A DNA stretch of 64,000 nucleotides from Aequorivita sp. CIP111184 (GTDB lineage Bacteria > Bacteroidota > Bacteroidia > Flavobacteriales > Flavobacteriaceae): positions 62,001 through 126,000 of the forward strand of contig NZ_UEFQ01000026.1 in NCBI RefSeq assembly GCF_900489465.1, given 5' to 3'. Below, piece after piece: positions 9,796-20,099 of the stretch. The position numbers were made by a program, and so were the translations under genes. The notes beneath the pieces were generated by a model that had not been told where the DNA came from, made no database searches, and was given only the letters and a program-made list of their open reading frames with translations. Position 1 is the stretch's first letter. Every line of letters starts with the position of its first letter.

Positions 9796-11726
9796 TCTAC
9801 AACTTCAAATTTAAGTTCGGCGTTATATTTTAAAATATATGCTGCTTCGTTGCAATATCCTTCTGAGGTTGATTTTTCGTAACGGAATTTGTTTTCAATG
9901 TAAACCGTTTCGTTTTCTGGCATAACTGCATCATAAATATCTTTTTCGGAAGCCAATCGCAGCAGCACATCATAGGTTACATCAAACCCGCGGATGGCGT
10001 ATCTATTTGGAAGTACACCGTATTTATTTTTATAGCTAATTAAAAAAGGATTACGGTCATCTTCTGAAATATTTTTATTTACAGATGGAAATGTAAAGTT
10101 GATTTTTGCCAAGCGTATGCTGGAAACTTCGTGCCATTCATAGGCCTCGTTTTTATTCAAAGTAAATAGGCGTATTTTATAATTGGCCGGTATCGCTGCA
10201 AGAGCGTTTACTGCGCTACTCACTAAAACAGGATTTTCAGACTCAAGGATTACCCAGTTGTCCATTCCTTCGGAAGCTACAGAAGATATATCGCTACCTT
10301 GAACATAGCCACCGCCCCGAGGCGAAACGGTTTTTGCGGTTGGAATTGCAGTTTGTATCATTTCGCGTTGCTTCGCTTTTTTTGAATCGGAAATAATAAT
10401 AATGTTTTTCCCCGAACTGTGTTCTTTTATATATTGGATCATCCTTTTTTCAAGCACGGCGTCTGTGGGAAGGGTTTGAAATAGATTATTGTTCATCACC
10501 ATATCTCTATTACTGAGTGGTGAAAAGACAGGGATTTTTTTGTCTTTCAACATTTCAGAAGCTTTTTCAACATTTTTTTGAAGTAATGGGCCTATTACGG
10601 CATCCACATTTTTGAAATCGCTATTTGAAATAATTGATGCAACTTTAGTGTCGCTTTTTTCTGTGTCATAAACATTCAATGTAACTGAAATTCCCTTATC
10701 CTTTGCAAATTCAGCAGCCATTAATGCCCCGCTGTAAAAATCTAAAGCAACGCGAAGGGTGGGATCTTTCTTAAGCCAGTCTTGGTCATTACTCGTTGAA
10801 TCGCTCGGATTGCGCATTAAGCGAAAAGGAAGCATTAGTGCGACCGTTTTCATTTTTTTGTTATCAATTCTTTTTTCAAGATCAACAACTGAAATATCTT
10901 CTTTTAAAATAGCGTTTTCGTCTTTTGGTATTTTTAAAATCATCCCTTCCTTAAGACCATCTTTTGCATATGGATTTAAAGCGATAATTTCTTCTTCTGA
11001 AAGTCCAAATTTTACTTTTAACCTAAAGAAGCCTTCCTTCGGCTTTACTTCATAATATTGAAAATTCTCGTCGTCAATTTCCGCATTTTCAATTACTGTT
11101 TTTTCTGGCACGATAAGAGTCGTTCCAACTTTCAGGCTCTCTCCCAAATCTGGATTCAAATCTTCTAGTTCCGCGATAGAAATTCCAAATTTTCTGGCAA
11201 TTCCAAACTTTGTTTCTTTTGGTTTAACAGTGTGTTTTTGGGTGCCAGGTAAAATCTTTCCTGGTCCTGAGCTTCCATTTTCTGTAACTTGCGATGCCGC
11301 CGGAATCAATAATCGCTCTCCTTTTTTAAGTCCACGGGAATATAATTCCTTGTTTAATTTTTTAATATCTTCAACACTAACATTGTATAATTGGGCAATT
11401 CCGTAGAGGGTTTCCTTCTTTTTTACTTTGTGCTCGCGGAAGTTATTATTGTTAGTTCCAGAACTTATCAGGTTATTGGATGGTATTATTAAAACGCTAT
11501 TCACCTTCAAACCATTTTTTGCATCTGGATTGAGATTGTAAATAGTTTCTTCAGAAATGTTGAAGTCTTTTGCAATGCTGTAAACCGTTTCCCCTTTTTG
11601 AACCGAATGGCTTTTGTACTGTTGCTGCGCTGCAGAGCCACAACTAACCATAAATAGAAAGGTTACCGAAACGTATATTAAACACTTCAACATAGAGATA
11701 ATCAATTTTTTAGATTTGCTAAACAT
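9792..11726 (-). CDS. LysM lipoprotein with periplasmic-binding-protein-like domain
   Basis: A 644-residue envelope protein. The lipobox VSCGS follows a hydrophobic signal segment, so it should be lipid-anchored. Four LysM modules follow (about residues 35-270 of the longest form), each with an H/Y.V...ET...IA..F..S...L..LNP pattern, for binding peptidoglycan. The C-terminal ~350 residues (KTVALMLPFRL, then DAVIGPLLQKNVEKASE) resemble a type 1 periplasmic binding protein fold. Such proteins are widespread in Flavobacteriia and annotated as LysM/amino-acid ABC-like proteins; the ligand is unknown. A GTG nine codons upstream is also possible but would overlap guaA. Confidence 0.85.
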   Translation of the reverse strand: MFSKSKKLIISMLKCLIYVSVTFLFMVSCGSAAQQQYKSHSVQKGETVYSIAKDFNISEETIYNLNPDAKNGLKVNSVLIIPSNNLISSGTNNNNFREHKVKKKETLYGIAQLYNVSVEDIKKLNKELYSRGLKKGERLLIPAASQVTENGSSGPGKILPGTQKHTVKPKETKFGIARKFGISIAELEDLNPDLGESLKVGTTLIVPEKTVIENAEIDDENFQYYEVKPKEGFFRLKVKFGLSEEEIIALNPYAKDGLKEGMILKIPKDENAILKEDISVVDLEKRIDNKKMKTVALMLPFRLMRNPSDSTSNDQDWLKKDPTLRVALDFYSGALMAAEFAKDKGISVTLNVYDTEKSDTKVASIISNSDFKNVDAVIGPLLQKNVEKASEMLKDKKIPVFSPLSNRDMVMNNNLFQTLPTDAVLEKRMIQYIKEHSSGKNIIIISDSKKAKQREMIQTAIPTAKTVSPRGGGYVQGSDISSVASEGMDNWVILESENPVLVSSAVNALAAIPANYKIRLFTLNKNEAYEWHEVSSIRLAKINFTFPSVNKNISEDDRNPFLISYKNKYGVLPNRYAIRGFDVTYDVLLRLASEKDIYDAVMPENETVYIENKFRYEKSTSEGYCNEAAYILKYNAELKFEVVE

Positions 11727-11743
11727 AGTCTCGATTTCAATTT

Positions 11744-13273
11744 TTATTCCCACTCAATAGTTGCGGGCGGTTTAGAGCTGATGTCATAGACTACTCTATT
11801 AACGCCTTTAACTCGGTTTATTATATGGTTGCTCACTTCCTGTAAAAATTCATAAGGAAGGTTCACCCAATCTGCGGTCATTCCATCTGTGGATTCCACG
11901 GCGCGTAGCGCAACTACTTTCTCGTACGTTCTTTCATCGCCCATTACGCCCACGCTATTTACTGGCAATAGGATCGCTCCAGCCTGCCAAACTTTATCGT
12001 ATAGATCCCATTTTTTCAGACCATTTATAAAGATTGCGTCAACCTCCTGTAATATACGAACTTTTTCTGCTGTAATATCGCCCAAAATTCGAATAGCCAA
12101 GCCTGGTCCGGGGAAAGGATGTCTACCCAATAACTCTGGGTCTATGCCCATTTCTTTTCCAACGCGTCGCACTTCATCTTTAAAAAGCATGCGCAAAGGT
12201 TCCACAATTTTCAGCTTCATAAAATCTGGTAAACCACCAACATTGTGATGGCTTTTTATGGTTACTGAGGGCCCGTTTACCGAAACACTTTCAATAACGT
12301 CTGGGTAAATGGTTCCTTGTGCCAACCAGTCAACACCTGTTAATTGATGTGCTTCATCATCAAAAACTTCTATAAATGCGTTGCCGATGGCTTTGCGTTT
12401 TCTTTCTGGATCGCTTTCGTCTTTTAAGGCTTTCAAAAAACGTTCAGAAGCATCAACGCCTTTTACGTTTAGCCCCATATCTTTATATTGGTGAAGCACA
12501 CTTTCAAATTCGTTTTTACGAAGCAAGCCGTTGTTTACGAAAATACAGTACAGGTTTTTACCGATGGCTTTATTCAACAGAATGGCAGCAACAGTAGAAT
12601 CTACACCGCCACTTAAACCGAGCACCACTTTGCCATCCCCAATCTGTTCTCGCAAAGTTTCAACCGTAGTTTCCACAAAAGCTGCAGGGGTCCATGTTTG
12701 TGGAACTCCGGCAATGTTTACCAAGAAATTTTCAAGTAATTGCTTCCCGTGGGTTGTGTGGTATACTTCTGGGTGAAATTGTATTGCATAGGTTTCTTCG
12801 CCCTCAATTCTGTAAGCCGCATTTAAAACATCAACTGTACTAGCCAAACGCACTCCGTTTTCGGGAAGTTGCGCAATGGTGTCGCTATGGCTCATCCATA
12901 CGTTCGTATTCTCAGGAATATCTTTAAAGAAATCTTCCCCAGATTTTATCATTGAAAGTTTCGCTCTGCCGTATTCACGCAGGTTAGATGGCTCTACGCT
13001 TCCACCACTGAAATGTGCTAAATATTGCGCTCCATAACAAACCGCCAAAAGGGGCTTGTGTCCGCGAATCTGAGAAAGATCTGGATGTGGCGCATCTTCC
13101 GCGCGAACCGAAAACGGACTGCCGGATAGTATTACAGCCTTAAAAGGCTCCAAGTTTTCTGGAATATGGTGGTAAGGGTGAATCTCGCAGTAAATGTTCA
13201 GCTCCCGCACGCGTCTGGCGATTAATTGGGTATACTGCGAACCAAAATCTAAAATGAGGACGTTATTTTGCAT
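11744..13273 (-). CDS. guaA: GMP synthase (glutamine-hydrolysing)
   Basis: GuaA converts XMP to GMP using glutamine and ATP. The 509-residue protein opens with [20 protein letters not shown]. The class I amidotransferase nucleophile lies in [11 protein letters not shown] (about Cys78) and its His/Glu in [10 protein letters not shown]. The ATP-pyrophosphatase P-loop is [12 protein letters not shown] (about residues 220-231) and the dimerisation domain contains [12 protein letters not shown]. The protein ends at the conserved PPATIEWE. The ATG before QNNVLIL is the right start, because the in-frame codon two positions earlier is TTG. It lies upstream of the LysM gene with a 17-base gap. Confidence 0.98.
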   Translation of the reverse strand: MQNNVLILDFGSQYTQLIARRVRELNIYCEIHPYHHIPENLEPFKAVILSGSPFSVRAEDAPHPDLSQIRGHKPLLAVCYGAQYLAHFSGGSVEPSNLREYGRAKLSMIKSGEDFFKDIPENTNVWMSHSDTIAQLPENGVRLASTVDVLNAAYRIEGEETYAIQFHPEVYHTTHGKQLLENFLVNIAGVPQTWTPAAFVETTVETLREQIGDGKVVLGLSGGVDSTVAAILLNKAIGKNLYCIFVNNGLLRKNEFESVLHQYKDMGLNVKGVDASERFLKALKDESDPERKRKAIGNAFIEVFDDEAHQLTGVDWLAQGTIYPDVIESVSVNGPSVTIKSHHNVGGLPDFMKLKIVEPLRMLFKDEVRRVGKEMGIDPELLGRHPFPGPGLAIRILGDITAEKVRILQEVDAIFINGLKKWDLYDKVWQAGAILLPVNSVGVMGDERTYEKVVALRAVESTDGMTADWVNLPYEFLQEVSNHIINRVKGVNRVVYDISSKPPATIEWE

Positions 13274-13347
13274 AGGCAAAAATACTTTAAATATATAAGT
13301 TGGTTAAATGGTTGTGTGTAATTTTTTTAGGGTTTTCAACAGAATAA

Positions 13348-14943
13348 TTATAACTCCAAAACAGTAAAATTAGCATCAAGCGGATTGAGATTTTCTTTTA
13401 ATAAATCCATCAATTCTTCCCCATATTCCAAATAAAACTCAGAAAAATTTAGCTGTCGTTCCTGTAAGCTTTGGTTAGGGAAAAGTTGATTTTGAATAGC
13501 TCTCAAACGATCTAATTCATCGGAAAGATTTCGTTTTTGGGCTTTTAACAAGCGTTTTTCAAGGTTGTCCAAACCGTTCAATTGTTTCTTTTCCTGTGCG
13601 CCAACAGCTCCTAAAAAAGAAACGTCGGTCTTTTCGGCCAAGGTGTATAAATCCTTAAACTGCTGTTTTAAGAAATCCTTTTGTTTTGAGAAGTCTATAG
13701 CTATTTTTGAAATTTTATAGGTGTGCCGGGTAATTAACTCGTGCTGATGAAGAAACAATTCCTCAATTTCTGTATTGAGTTTTTCTAGTTTTTCTGATAA
13801 CATTTTAGGAAACAAAAGCACCGAATTCCGAAGTAATAAAATAGGAAAAGGCACTTCCACTGTATTAAAATAATCTTTTAATTGAAACCAATATGCCAGC
13901 TCGCCGCCGCCGCCAATGTAACAAAGATTGGGTAAAATTTCTTCTTGGTATAAAGGTCGTAGCAAAGCATTTGGTGAAAACCGCTGTGGATTTTCGTACA
14001 GTTCTTTTAAAATTTCTTCTTTTGAAAAAGAGATGTCCGTTTCATTTACATAAAACTTGCCTTCCTGCTCAACAATTCGTTCTCTGAGGTTTTCCTTTAA
14101 ATAAAACAGATTTATTTCCCGTGGATGTACTTGTTCCGAAAAACCTAAATTTGTAAGGTTTTCAGTAGTTTTCGATACTTTTTTAAAGCTGAGATTTTCT
14201 GTAAGTTCCTTTTCGGCATAAGGAATAAAACATTTTTTCAGCGCAGCATCATTCCCATCCACAATAACAAGCCCGTGATGATAGAACATGCTATTTGCCA
14301 AATACCGAGTGGCATCTGCAAGGTTGTCGTGTTTTGTGTATGCGTCGGAAAAATAGGAAATCAATTTTTTGGCGTTTTCGCTTTCCCCAAACTCCTTTTT
14401 CAATTGCTGTTTCACTTCCTCCAAACCTTCCGTAGAAAGTTCGCCAACAGCCCCAGAAGCTTCTCTGTCCCACTTAACTTTTTTTCCAAATAGATTGAAA
14501 TAATTAATTTCCTCAAAATCGTGGTCTTCAGTTGCCATCCAATAAATAGGGACAAAATGATGGTTGTGATATTCCTTATTCAATTTTTCGGCAAGATTTA
14601 TTGCAGAAAATATTTTATATAAAAAGTATAATGGACCTGTGAAAAGATTAAGCTGATGTCCCGTTGTTATCGTGAAGGTGGTATGCTCTTTCAATAAATC
14701 TATATTGCTAAGTGTAGACTGCGAAAGTGAATTGTCTCCATATTGAAGCATAATCCGTTTTGCCAACAAATGCCGTTTATCATCCGTAAAAGTTTTCTGC
14801 TTCTCGGTAATCTGGTGTTTAAAATTCTCCAAGTTTGGAAAGCGATTGTAAAAGGGTTTTAAACTTTCATCTTCAGCGAGATAATCGCATATCAATTTTG
14901 AAAAATAACCTGTGTTTTTATACGGAATGGAATGGTTTGGCAT
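13348..14943 (-). CDS. bshC: bacillithiol biosynthesis cysteine-adding enzyme BshC
   Basis: BshC joins cysteine to glucosaminyl-malate, the last step in making bacillithiol, the low-molecular-weight thiol of Firmicutes and many Bacteroidota. The 531-residue product begins IPYKNTGYFSKLICDYL, characteristic of the family. It has the nucleotide-binding-like core with TGHQLNLFTGPLYFLYKI, WMATEDHDFEE (a HxGH/DH-type region) and a long C-terminal coiled coil (~400-500). The start is the ATG before PNHSIPY; a TTG seven codons upstream is less likely. bshA and bshB are not in the window. Confidence 0.93.
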   Translation of the reverse strand: MPNHSIPYKNTGYFSKLICDYLAEDESLKPFYNRFPNLENFKHQITEKQKTFTDDKRHLLAKRIMLQYGDNSLSQSTLSNIDLLKEHTTFTITTGHQLNLFTGPLYFLYKIFSAINLAEKLNKEYHNHHFVPIYWMATEDHDFEEINYFNLFGKKVKWDREASGAVGELSTEGLEEVKQQLKKEFGESENAKKLISYFSDAYTKHDNLADATRYLANSMFYHHGLVIVDGNDAALKKCFIPYAEKELTENLSFKKVSKTTENLTNLGFSEQVHPREINLFYLKENLRERIVEQEGKFYVNETDISFSKEEILKELYENPQRFSPNALLRPLYQEEILPNLCYIGGGGELAYWFQLKDYFNTVEVPFPILLLRNSVLLFPKMLSEKLEKLNTEIEELFLHQHELITRHTYKISKIAIDFSKQKDFLKQQFKDLYTLAEKTDVSFLGAVGAQEKKQLNGLDNLEKRLLKAQKRNLSDELDRLRAIQNQLFPNQSLQERQLNFSEFYLEYGEELMDLLKENLNPLDANFTVLEL

Positions 14944-14983
14944 AGGTTCTTCAGAAAGATTCAAACAAAAATACAGTATAAAT

Positions 14984-15012
14984 AAGAATTCAGAATTCAG
15001 AATTCAGAATTT
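14984..15012. repeat. short tandem repeat, 8-base unit GAATTCAG
   Basis: About three and a half copies of GAATTCA(G) in tandem, in the 113-base gap between the divergent bshC and M14 peptidase genes. Each unit contains an EcoRI palindrome, so the tract may form alternate hairpins. Confidence 0.6.
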
Positions 15013-15056
15013 GGTAAAACTTTAGTAGTTTTAGACCACTTTTTAAAACCCGCACA

Positions 15057-17531
15057 ATGACGCGCTATTTTACTTTTTTATTCCTAGTTTTTCCTATTTT
15101 TATTTTCGCCCAATTAAAATCTCCTGCTGAATTTTTAGGCTATGAAATAGGAACTCAATTTTCCCGCCACGCTGATGTTGTTGGCTATTTTGATCATGTA
15201 GCTACAAATAGTGGAATGGTAAAATACTTCGACTACGGAAAAACTAACGAACGCCGAAGACTTATTTATGCCGTTATTTCTTCCGAAGAAAACCTTGCAA
15301 ATCTTGAAAAAATACGAACTGATAATTTAAAAAATATTGGCATCCTTTCAGGTAGTGCAACTCCTGAAAAGACAATTGTGTGGCTCAGCTATAATGTTCA
15401 CGGTAATGAAGCAAGTAGCAGCGAGGCAGCAATGAATACTGTCTATAAACTGATTACGGAACATTCCGATTGGTTAAAAAACGTTGTAGTCATTATGGAT
15501 CCTGGCGTGAATCCAGACGGGCGTGACCGTTATGTAAATTGGTATAACCAAGTGAAAGCTTCGCCTTATAATTCTTCACAGGATGCCACCGAACACAACG
15601 AACCTTGGCCTGGCGGAAGACCAAACCATTATTTATTCGATTTAAATCGCGACTGGATGTGGGCAAGTCAAGTGGAAACACAGCAACGCTTAAAAATTTA
15701 CAATCAGTGGATGCCCCAGATACACGTGGATTTTCACGAACAGTATATCAATAATCCATATTATTTTGCTCCTGCTGCGGAACCTTTCCACGAAATAATT
15801 ACACCTTGGCAGCGCGAATTCCAAAACAAGGTAGGAAAGAACAACGCTAAATATTTTGATAAAAACGGTTGGCTTTTCTTTACCCGCGAGAGTTTTGACC
15901 TTTTGTACCCTAGCTATGGCGATACCTATCCACTCTTTATGGGAGCTATTGGAATGACTTACGAACAGGCAGGCCACGGAATGGCTGGTTTGGGAATTAT
16001 GAATGACGAAGATGTGGAACTTACCCTTGTGGACCGTGTGGCACATCATACCACTACAGGTCTTTCCACAATTGAGGTAGCTTCGCAAAACGCAGCGTCC
16101 CTAAATACTGAATTTAAAAAATTCTTTAAAAACGATAATCTAAAATATAAAAGTTTTGTGCTGAAAGGTAATCTCGACAACATTAAAGCACTTACTGAAA
16201 TGCTAGACCGTCACGAAATAAAATACGGATATGCAACTGAGGGAAAAGTAAGTGGCTTTAATTATTCCGAAAATAAAAAAGGAACAATGGATGCCAAAGG
16301 AGCGTTGGTAGTTAGCACCAATCAACCAAAAGGTAAAATGGTGCAGGTACTGTTTGAACCTAATGCTGCGCTTTCAACTCCCGTTACATATGACATTACA
16401 GCTTGGAGCCTACCGTATGCTTTCGGACTGGATGCGGTAGCGAGCACAACGTTGGTTTCAGCAAACGGGAGTTTTCCGAGTAATAGCGTTTCCAATATTC
16501 CTTCGGCAACGGCGGCGGGTTATATTGCCAAATGGAACAGTTTACAGGATGCTGAATTTCTTTCGGCCTTGTTAAAAGCAGATATAAAAGTGCGTTTTTC
16601 TGAAAAAGGACTTGGTTTTGGTGGTAACAGCTTTGGTCGCGGCAGTTTGATTATTACGCGTAGCGATAATAAAACAAATACAGATTTTGACAAAACTGTT
16701 TCTGAAATTGCCAATGAGATGGGGCGCCAATTGTACACTTCGCCTTCAAGTTTTGCTGATAGTTTAACAGATTTCGGATCACAATATGTGCATTTAATTA
16801 AAAATAAAAAAGTAGCAATGTTGCGGGGGGAGGGAACTTCGTCTTTAAGCTACGGCGCACTTTGGCACTTTTTTGAAACACAATTGAAATACCCAATTAC
16901 TTACATTAATACAGAAGATATAGGTAAAATTCAGTGGTCAAATTATGATGTGCTTGTTTTGCCCGACGGAAATTACAAATCCATTTTAAACGAAGCTACT
17001 TTTAAAACCCTTGATGAATGGATTGAAAAAGGAGGAAATGTAATTGCAATTGCAAATGCGGTAAGTATTTTTGAAGACAAAGAAGGTTTTGATCTAAAAA
17101 AGAACGGGGACGAAAAGGCTGAAAAAGAAAAGGATACTTTAGGAAATATGATTCCCTACGCCCAGCGCGAACTGGAAAGTACTAAAGATTTTATTACTGG
17201 AAGTATTTATAAAGTTATGTTAGATAATACCCATCCTTTAGCGTTTGGTTATGGCGATACTTATTACAGTTTAAAACTGGGTAGCGATTCCTATAAATTT
17301 TTAGATGAAGGGTTTAATGTTGGATATATAAAAGAACCCGAAAGCGTTTCTGGTTTTTCGGGTGAAACCGCGAAAGCAGCTTTAAAAAATTCCATCGTTT
17401 TTGCAGAAGCCAGAAAGGGTAGAGGTAGTGTAGTTTATATGGTGGACGATGTTTCCTTTCGCTCCTTTTGGCAGAATGGTAAGTTGTTTTTAGCAAATGC
17501 GATTTTCTTTGTAAATACTGGAAACTTCTAG
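15057..17531 (+). CDS. secreted M14 family zinc carboxypeptidase
   Basis: An 824-residue exported metallopeptidase. A signal peptide (ending near IFAQ) precedes an M14 carboxypeptidase domain. The zinc-binding HxxE motif is in YNVHGNEASSSEA (about residues 119-128), substrate-contact residues are in DLNRDWMW, and the third zinc His is in IHVDFHEQYINNP. Residues ~400-824 form an extra C-terminal region of the kind seen in large flavobacterial M14 proteins, with a glutamine-amidotransferase-like stretch (DVLVLPDG). No T9SS domain is seen, so it is probably periplasmic. It is transcribed divergently from bshC. Confidence 0.88.
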   Translation: MTRYFTFLFLVFPIFIFAQLKSPAEFLGYEIGTQFSRHADVVGYFDHVATNSGMVKYFDYGKTNERRRLIYAVISSEENLANLEKIRTDNLKNIGILSGSATPEKTIVWLSYNVHGNEASSSEAAMNTVYKLITEHSDWLKNVVVIMDPGVNPDGRDRYVNWYNQVKASPYNSSQDATEHNEPWPGGRPNHYLFDLNRDWMWASQVETQQRLKIYNQWMPQIHVDFHEQYINNPYYFAPAAEPFHEIITPWQREFQNKVGKNNAKYFDKNGWLFFTRESFDLLYPSYGDTYPLFMGAIGMTYEQAGHGMAGLGIMNDEDVELTLVDRVAHHTTTGLSTIEVASQNAASLNTEFKKFFKNDNLKYKSFVLKGNLDNIKALTEMLDRHEIKYGYATEGKVSGFNYSENKKGTMDAKGALVVSTNQPKGKMVQVLFEPNAALSTPVTYDITAWSLPYAFGLDAVASTTLVSANGSFPSNSVSNIPSATAAGYIAKWNSLQDAEFLSALLKADIKVRFSEKGLGFGGNSFGRGSLIITRSDNKTNTDFDKTVSEIANEMGRQLYTSPSSFADSLTDFGSQYVHLIKNKKVAMLRGEGTSSLSYGALWHFFETQLKYPITYINTEDIGKIQWSNYDVLVLPDGNYKSILNEATFKTLDEWIEKGGNVIAIANAVSIFEDKEGFDLKKNGDEKAEKEKDTLGNMIPYAQRELESTKDFITGSIYKVMLDNTHPLAFGYGDTYYSLKLGSDSYKFLDEGFNVGYIKEPESVSGFSGETAKAALKNSIVFAEARKGRGSVVYMVDDVSFRSFWQNGKLFLANAIFFVNTGNF

Positions 17532-17686
17532 AGATACTTTGGTCTCCATATTTTCGTAGAGCAATGAACTTTTTTTAACATTGGAACCACAAAGGTTTTT
17601 ATAGAGAACACCACGATTGCTCAGTAAACTTTATGTTCTTCAAAACGTTTTGTGTTTGAAGGAGGATATAAAACATCCTGACTTTT

Positions 17687-18439
17687 TTACTTTTTTTCAA
17701 TAGGAATCACCGAAACATTCTCAGTTTTAATCTCAGATAGTAGTTCTAGTTCTCCCGCTTCAAACAAGGAATCAACAGTTTTTAAATCCACAGATTCCCA
17801 AGGTTCCACTTTGTAGTTTTTGTAATCTACAAAACGTAGCCCATTAATCACTCTTGGGTTATAAGCTTGCCGAAAGCGTATGCCTCCTTCCCCAGTGTAA
17901 AATTTATAGGCAAAATAATCTGCTGTAAAATCACTTTCATGTATCCAGTACATATAAAGATCTTCGTGGTCTGTACCGCCGCCTTCTTTTGTAAATGTTA
18001 CCTTGATTTTGTAGTACTTTTTGCCATCAATCTCAGCTTCCCCAACTAATTCTTTTTGAACCGCTGCTTCATTTAAACCAAAGGGCAATTGTACAAAGTA
18101 ATGCACCGAGTTTAAAGAATTGGCGTATTTGCTGGCCGTAGAATCTGGTAAAATTAGTTTTGTACCATTAATGAAACGTTCAAATTCAGAATTTGTTAGT
18201 ACATCAGTTATTTCTCCCAAAGAATCGGTAAAACTTCGCCTTAACTCAAATAAACCGTTTTCTCTATGGCTACTATAATCAGCGTCTCGAAAGCTAAAAG
18301 CTATATTGGCGGCATCATATTTTTTGCCACCGGCATTTTCAATAGTTTTATCAATAATTTTTTGGGCGGTGAGTTGTTTTTTTTCAGTTTTGCACGATAA
18401 CAATACAAACAGGAAGCAAATTATTGGAGTGAAGCGCAT
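17687..18439 (-). CDS. DUF6503 family lipoprotein
   Basis: A 250-residue predicted lipoprotein. The signal segment ends at the lipobox LLSCKT, so Cys16 should be acylated. The body begins KIIDKTIENAGGKKYDAANIAFSFRD, the opening typical of the DUF6503 (lipoprotein-sorting/LolA-like) proteins of Flavobacteriia, and continues with alternating beta strands. Function is unknown; the fold is probably a half-barrel that binds lipid. It is convergent with the M14 gene and stands alone. Confidence 0.7.
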   Translation of the reverse strand: MRFTPIICFLFVLLSCKTEKKQLTAQKIIDKTIENAGGKKYDAANIAFSFRDADYSSHRENGLFELRRSFTDSLGEITDVLTNSEFERFINGTKLILPDSTASKYANSLNSVHYFVQLPFGLNEAAVQKELVGEAEIDGKKYYKIKVTFTKEGGGTDHEDLYMYWIHESDFTADYFAYKFYTGEGGIRFRQAYNPRVINGLRFVDYKNYKVEPWESVDLKTVDSLFEAGELELLSEIKTENVSVIPIEKK

Positions 18440-18546
18440 GTTTCTTTAGTTTTCACAAAGATACAAAGGCAGAGCCGAATGGATTCATCGAAAGATATAT
18501 AACACGAGATTTGTCCTAAATTTCTTAAAGTATGCAATTTGGTAAT

Positions 18547-19251
18547 CTATAAGGTTGCTCCGAATAAATATCCTACCAAAGCCGTCAAGCCCATAGCAAC
18601 TGTTCCCCAAAATGTAACTCTTATAATTGCTTTTCCAATACTTGATCCTCCTGTTTTGGCGGCTACTATTCCTAAAATTATTAAGAAAACAATGGCAAAT
18701 CCATATAGAAAGTATTCCATATTATCAATGGGTAGAAATAATGCAACAATTAGCGGAAGCACTCCTCCAAAGGTAAATGCTGAACCAGAGGCGAGTGCAG
18801 CTTGTATTGGTTTAGCTTGGCTTATTTCATTAATCCCCAACTCATCTCTTATATGGGCCGCTAGTACGTCGTGTTCCGTTAATTCTTCGGCAACTAACAA
18901 AGCAGTTTCTTTTTTTAGTCCTCTCTTTTCATAAATTTCTGCCAAACGTTGTAATTCAAGTTCGGGTGTTTCTCTTAATTCTATAATTTCTCTTTCAATA
19001 TCAGCTTTTTCCACATCGGTTTGGGAACTTACAGAAACGTATTCTCCCGCGGCCATTGATAAAGCTCCCGCAACCAAACCTGCAAGGGTTGCCAAAATAA
19101 TAGGTTCTCTTAAATCACTGGCTGCAGCAACTCCAATTGCAAGGCTTGCGGTAGAAAGAATCCCGTCATTTGCTCCAAGTACTGCAGCCCGTAGCCAATT
19201 ACTTCTATGTATGTAATGGTTGTCTAAATAATCATCTGGCATATCGCTCAT
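18547..19251 (-). CDS. VIT1/CCC1 family iron/manganese transporter
   Basis: A 234-residue membrane protein of the VIT/CCC1 family, which moves Fe2+ or Mn2+ out of the cytoplasm. Family marks are SNWLRAAVLGANDGILSTASL in the first membrane segment, GALSMAAGEYVSVSSQ in the second, a charged cytoplasmic loop (~80-140) and three C-terminal membrane segments. The start is the ATG before SDMPDDYL; the in-frame TTG/ATG region upstream has no similarity. It follows a ZIP transporter gene on the same strand (about 80 bases apart), which gives a metal-homeostasis pair. Confidence 0.9.
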   Translation of the reverse strand: MSDMPDDYLDNHYIHRSNWLRAAVLGANDGILSTASLAIGVAAASDLREPIILATLAGLVAGALSMAAGEYVSVSSQTDVEKADIEREIIELRETPELELQRLAEIYEKRGLKKETALLVAEELTEHDVLAAHIRDELGINEISQAKPIQAALASGSAFTFGGVLPLIVALFLPIDNMEYFLYGFAIVFLIILGIVAAKTGGSSIGKAIIRVTFWGTVAMGLTALVGYLFGATL

Positions 19252-19329
19252 AATTGCTGATTTAAGGATGTATAAAGTTACTTTTTTAGGCTCATATTGA
19301 ACCCTCAAATTGTATTTGAATTTATGGAT

Positions 19330-20043
19330 TTATCCCAATATTTTTAAACCAATCATTCCAACCAGAAAGCCCAAACAAGCACCAAGTGCCGGAATCCAAT
19401 TTTTTTTCATACTTGATAATGGTGCTATATCTTGAAAAATAAGGTAAACAATTCCACCGGATGAGAAAATCATGAGTGCGCCTATGGTGATGGGCATATC
19501 GGATAAAAAGTAATATCCTAATAATGCCGAAGCCACCCCCGAGAAACTTAAGAGGAAAAGAATTATTAAACATTTCTTTGCAGAATAAATAATTTTTAAT
19601 TCTAGATAAGCATTAAATGCTTCTGGGAAATTTTGAATACCAATAATGATTGCCAATAATATTCCTAATTGCGGATTCTGTGAAAAAACAGCCCCCATAG
19701 CAATGGCTTCGGGAACAAAATCTGAAAGCATCCCTAACAACTGGGCAATGGTACCGCCCTTACGCTGTATATAGCGATCTATTAAAAAGAATGCTATGGC
19801 ACCTGCCATAAAGCATATTGCCATTGGTACTAATGAAAGCGCCTGCATTCCTTCTGGGATCAACACCAATGCTACGGCGGCCATTAAAATACCACCACCA
19901 AAGGCTGTTGAGCTATGAATGATTTCTGCCTTTACTAATCCGCTTTTTACGTGATCCCCAAAATAATAGGATAATAAACCTCCTAAAAAAACAGTTGAGC
20001 CTGAAAGCAAAGAGAACAGTATTATAATTTGAAATTCTGCCAT
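19330..20043 (-). CDS. ZIP family metal transporter
   Basis: A 237-residue membrane protein with about eight hydrophobic segments. The ZIP signature is seen as HSSTAFGGGILMAAV in segment 2-3 and as the paired metal-site helices PEAIAMGAVFSQNP and IQNFPEAFNAYLEL (the latter matching the canonical NFPEG.A pattern). ZIP proteins import divalent cations such as Zn2+ or Fe2+. The His of the usual H-x3-E pair in helix 4 is replaced (PEAIAMG), so selectivity may differ. It lies just upstream of the VIT/CCC1 gene. Confidence 0.85.
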   Translation of the reverse strand: MAEFQIIILFSLLSGSTVFLGGLLSYYFGDHVKSGLVKAEIIHSSTAFGGGILMAAVALVLIPEGMQALSLVPMAICFMAGAIAFFLIDRYIQRKGGTIAQLLGMLSDFVPEAIAMGAVFSQNPQLGILLAIIIGIQNFPEAFNAYLELKIIYSAKKCLIILFLLSFSGVASALLGYYFLSDMPITIGALMIFSSGGIVYLIFQDIAPLSSMKKNWIPALGACLGFLVGMIGLKILG

Positions 20044-20099
20044 CTTAAACGTTAATGGCTAATCGTTATATCTGTTCATTGTATTGCTTTTTACTTTTT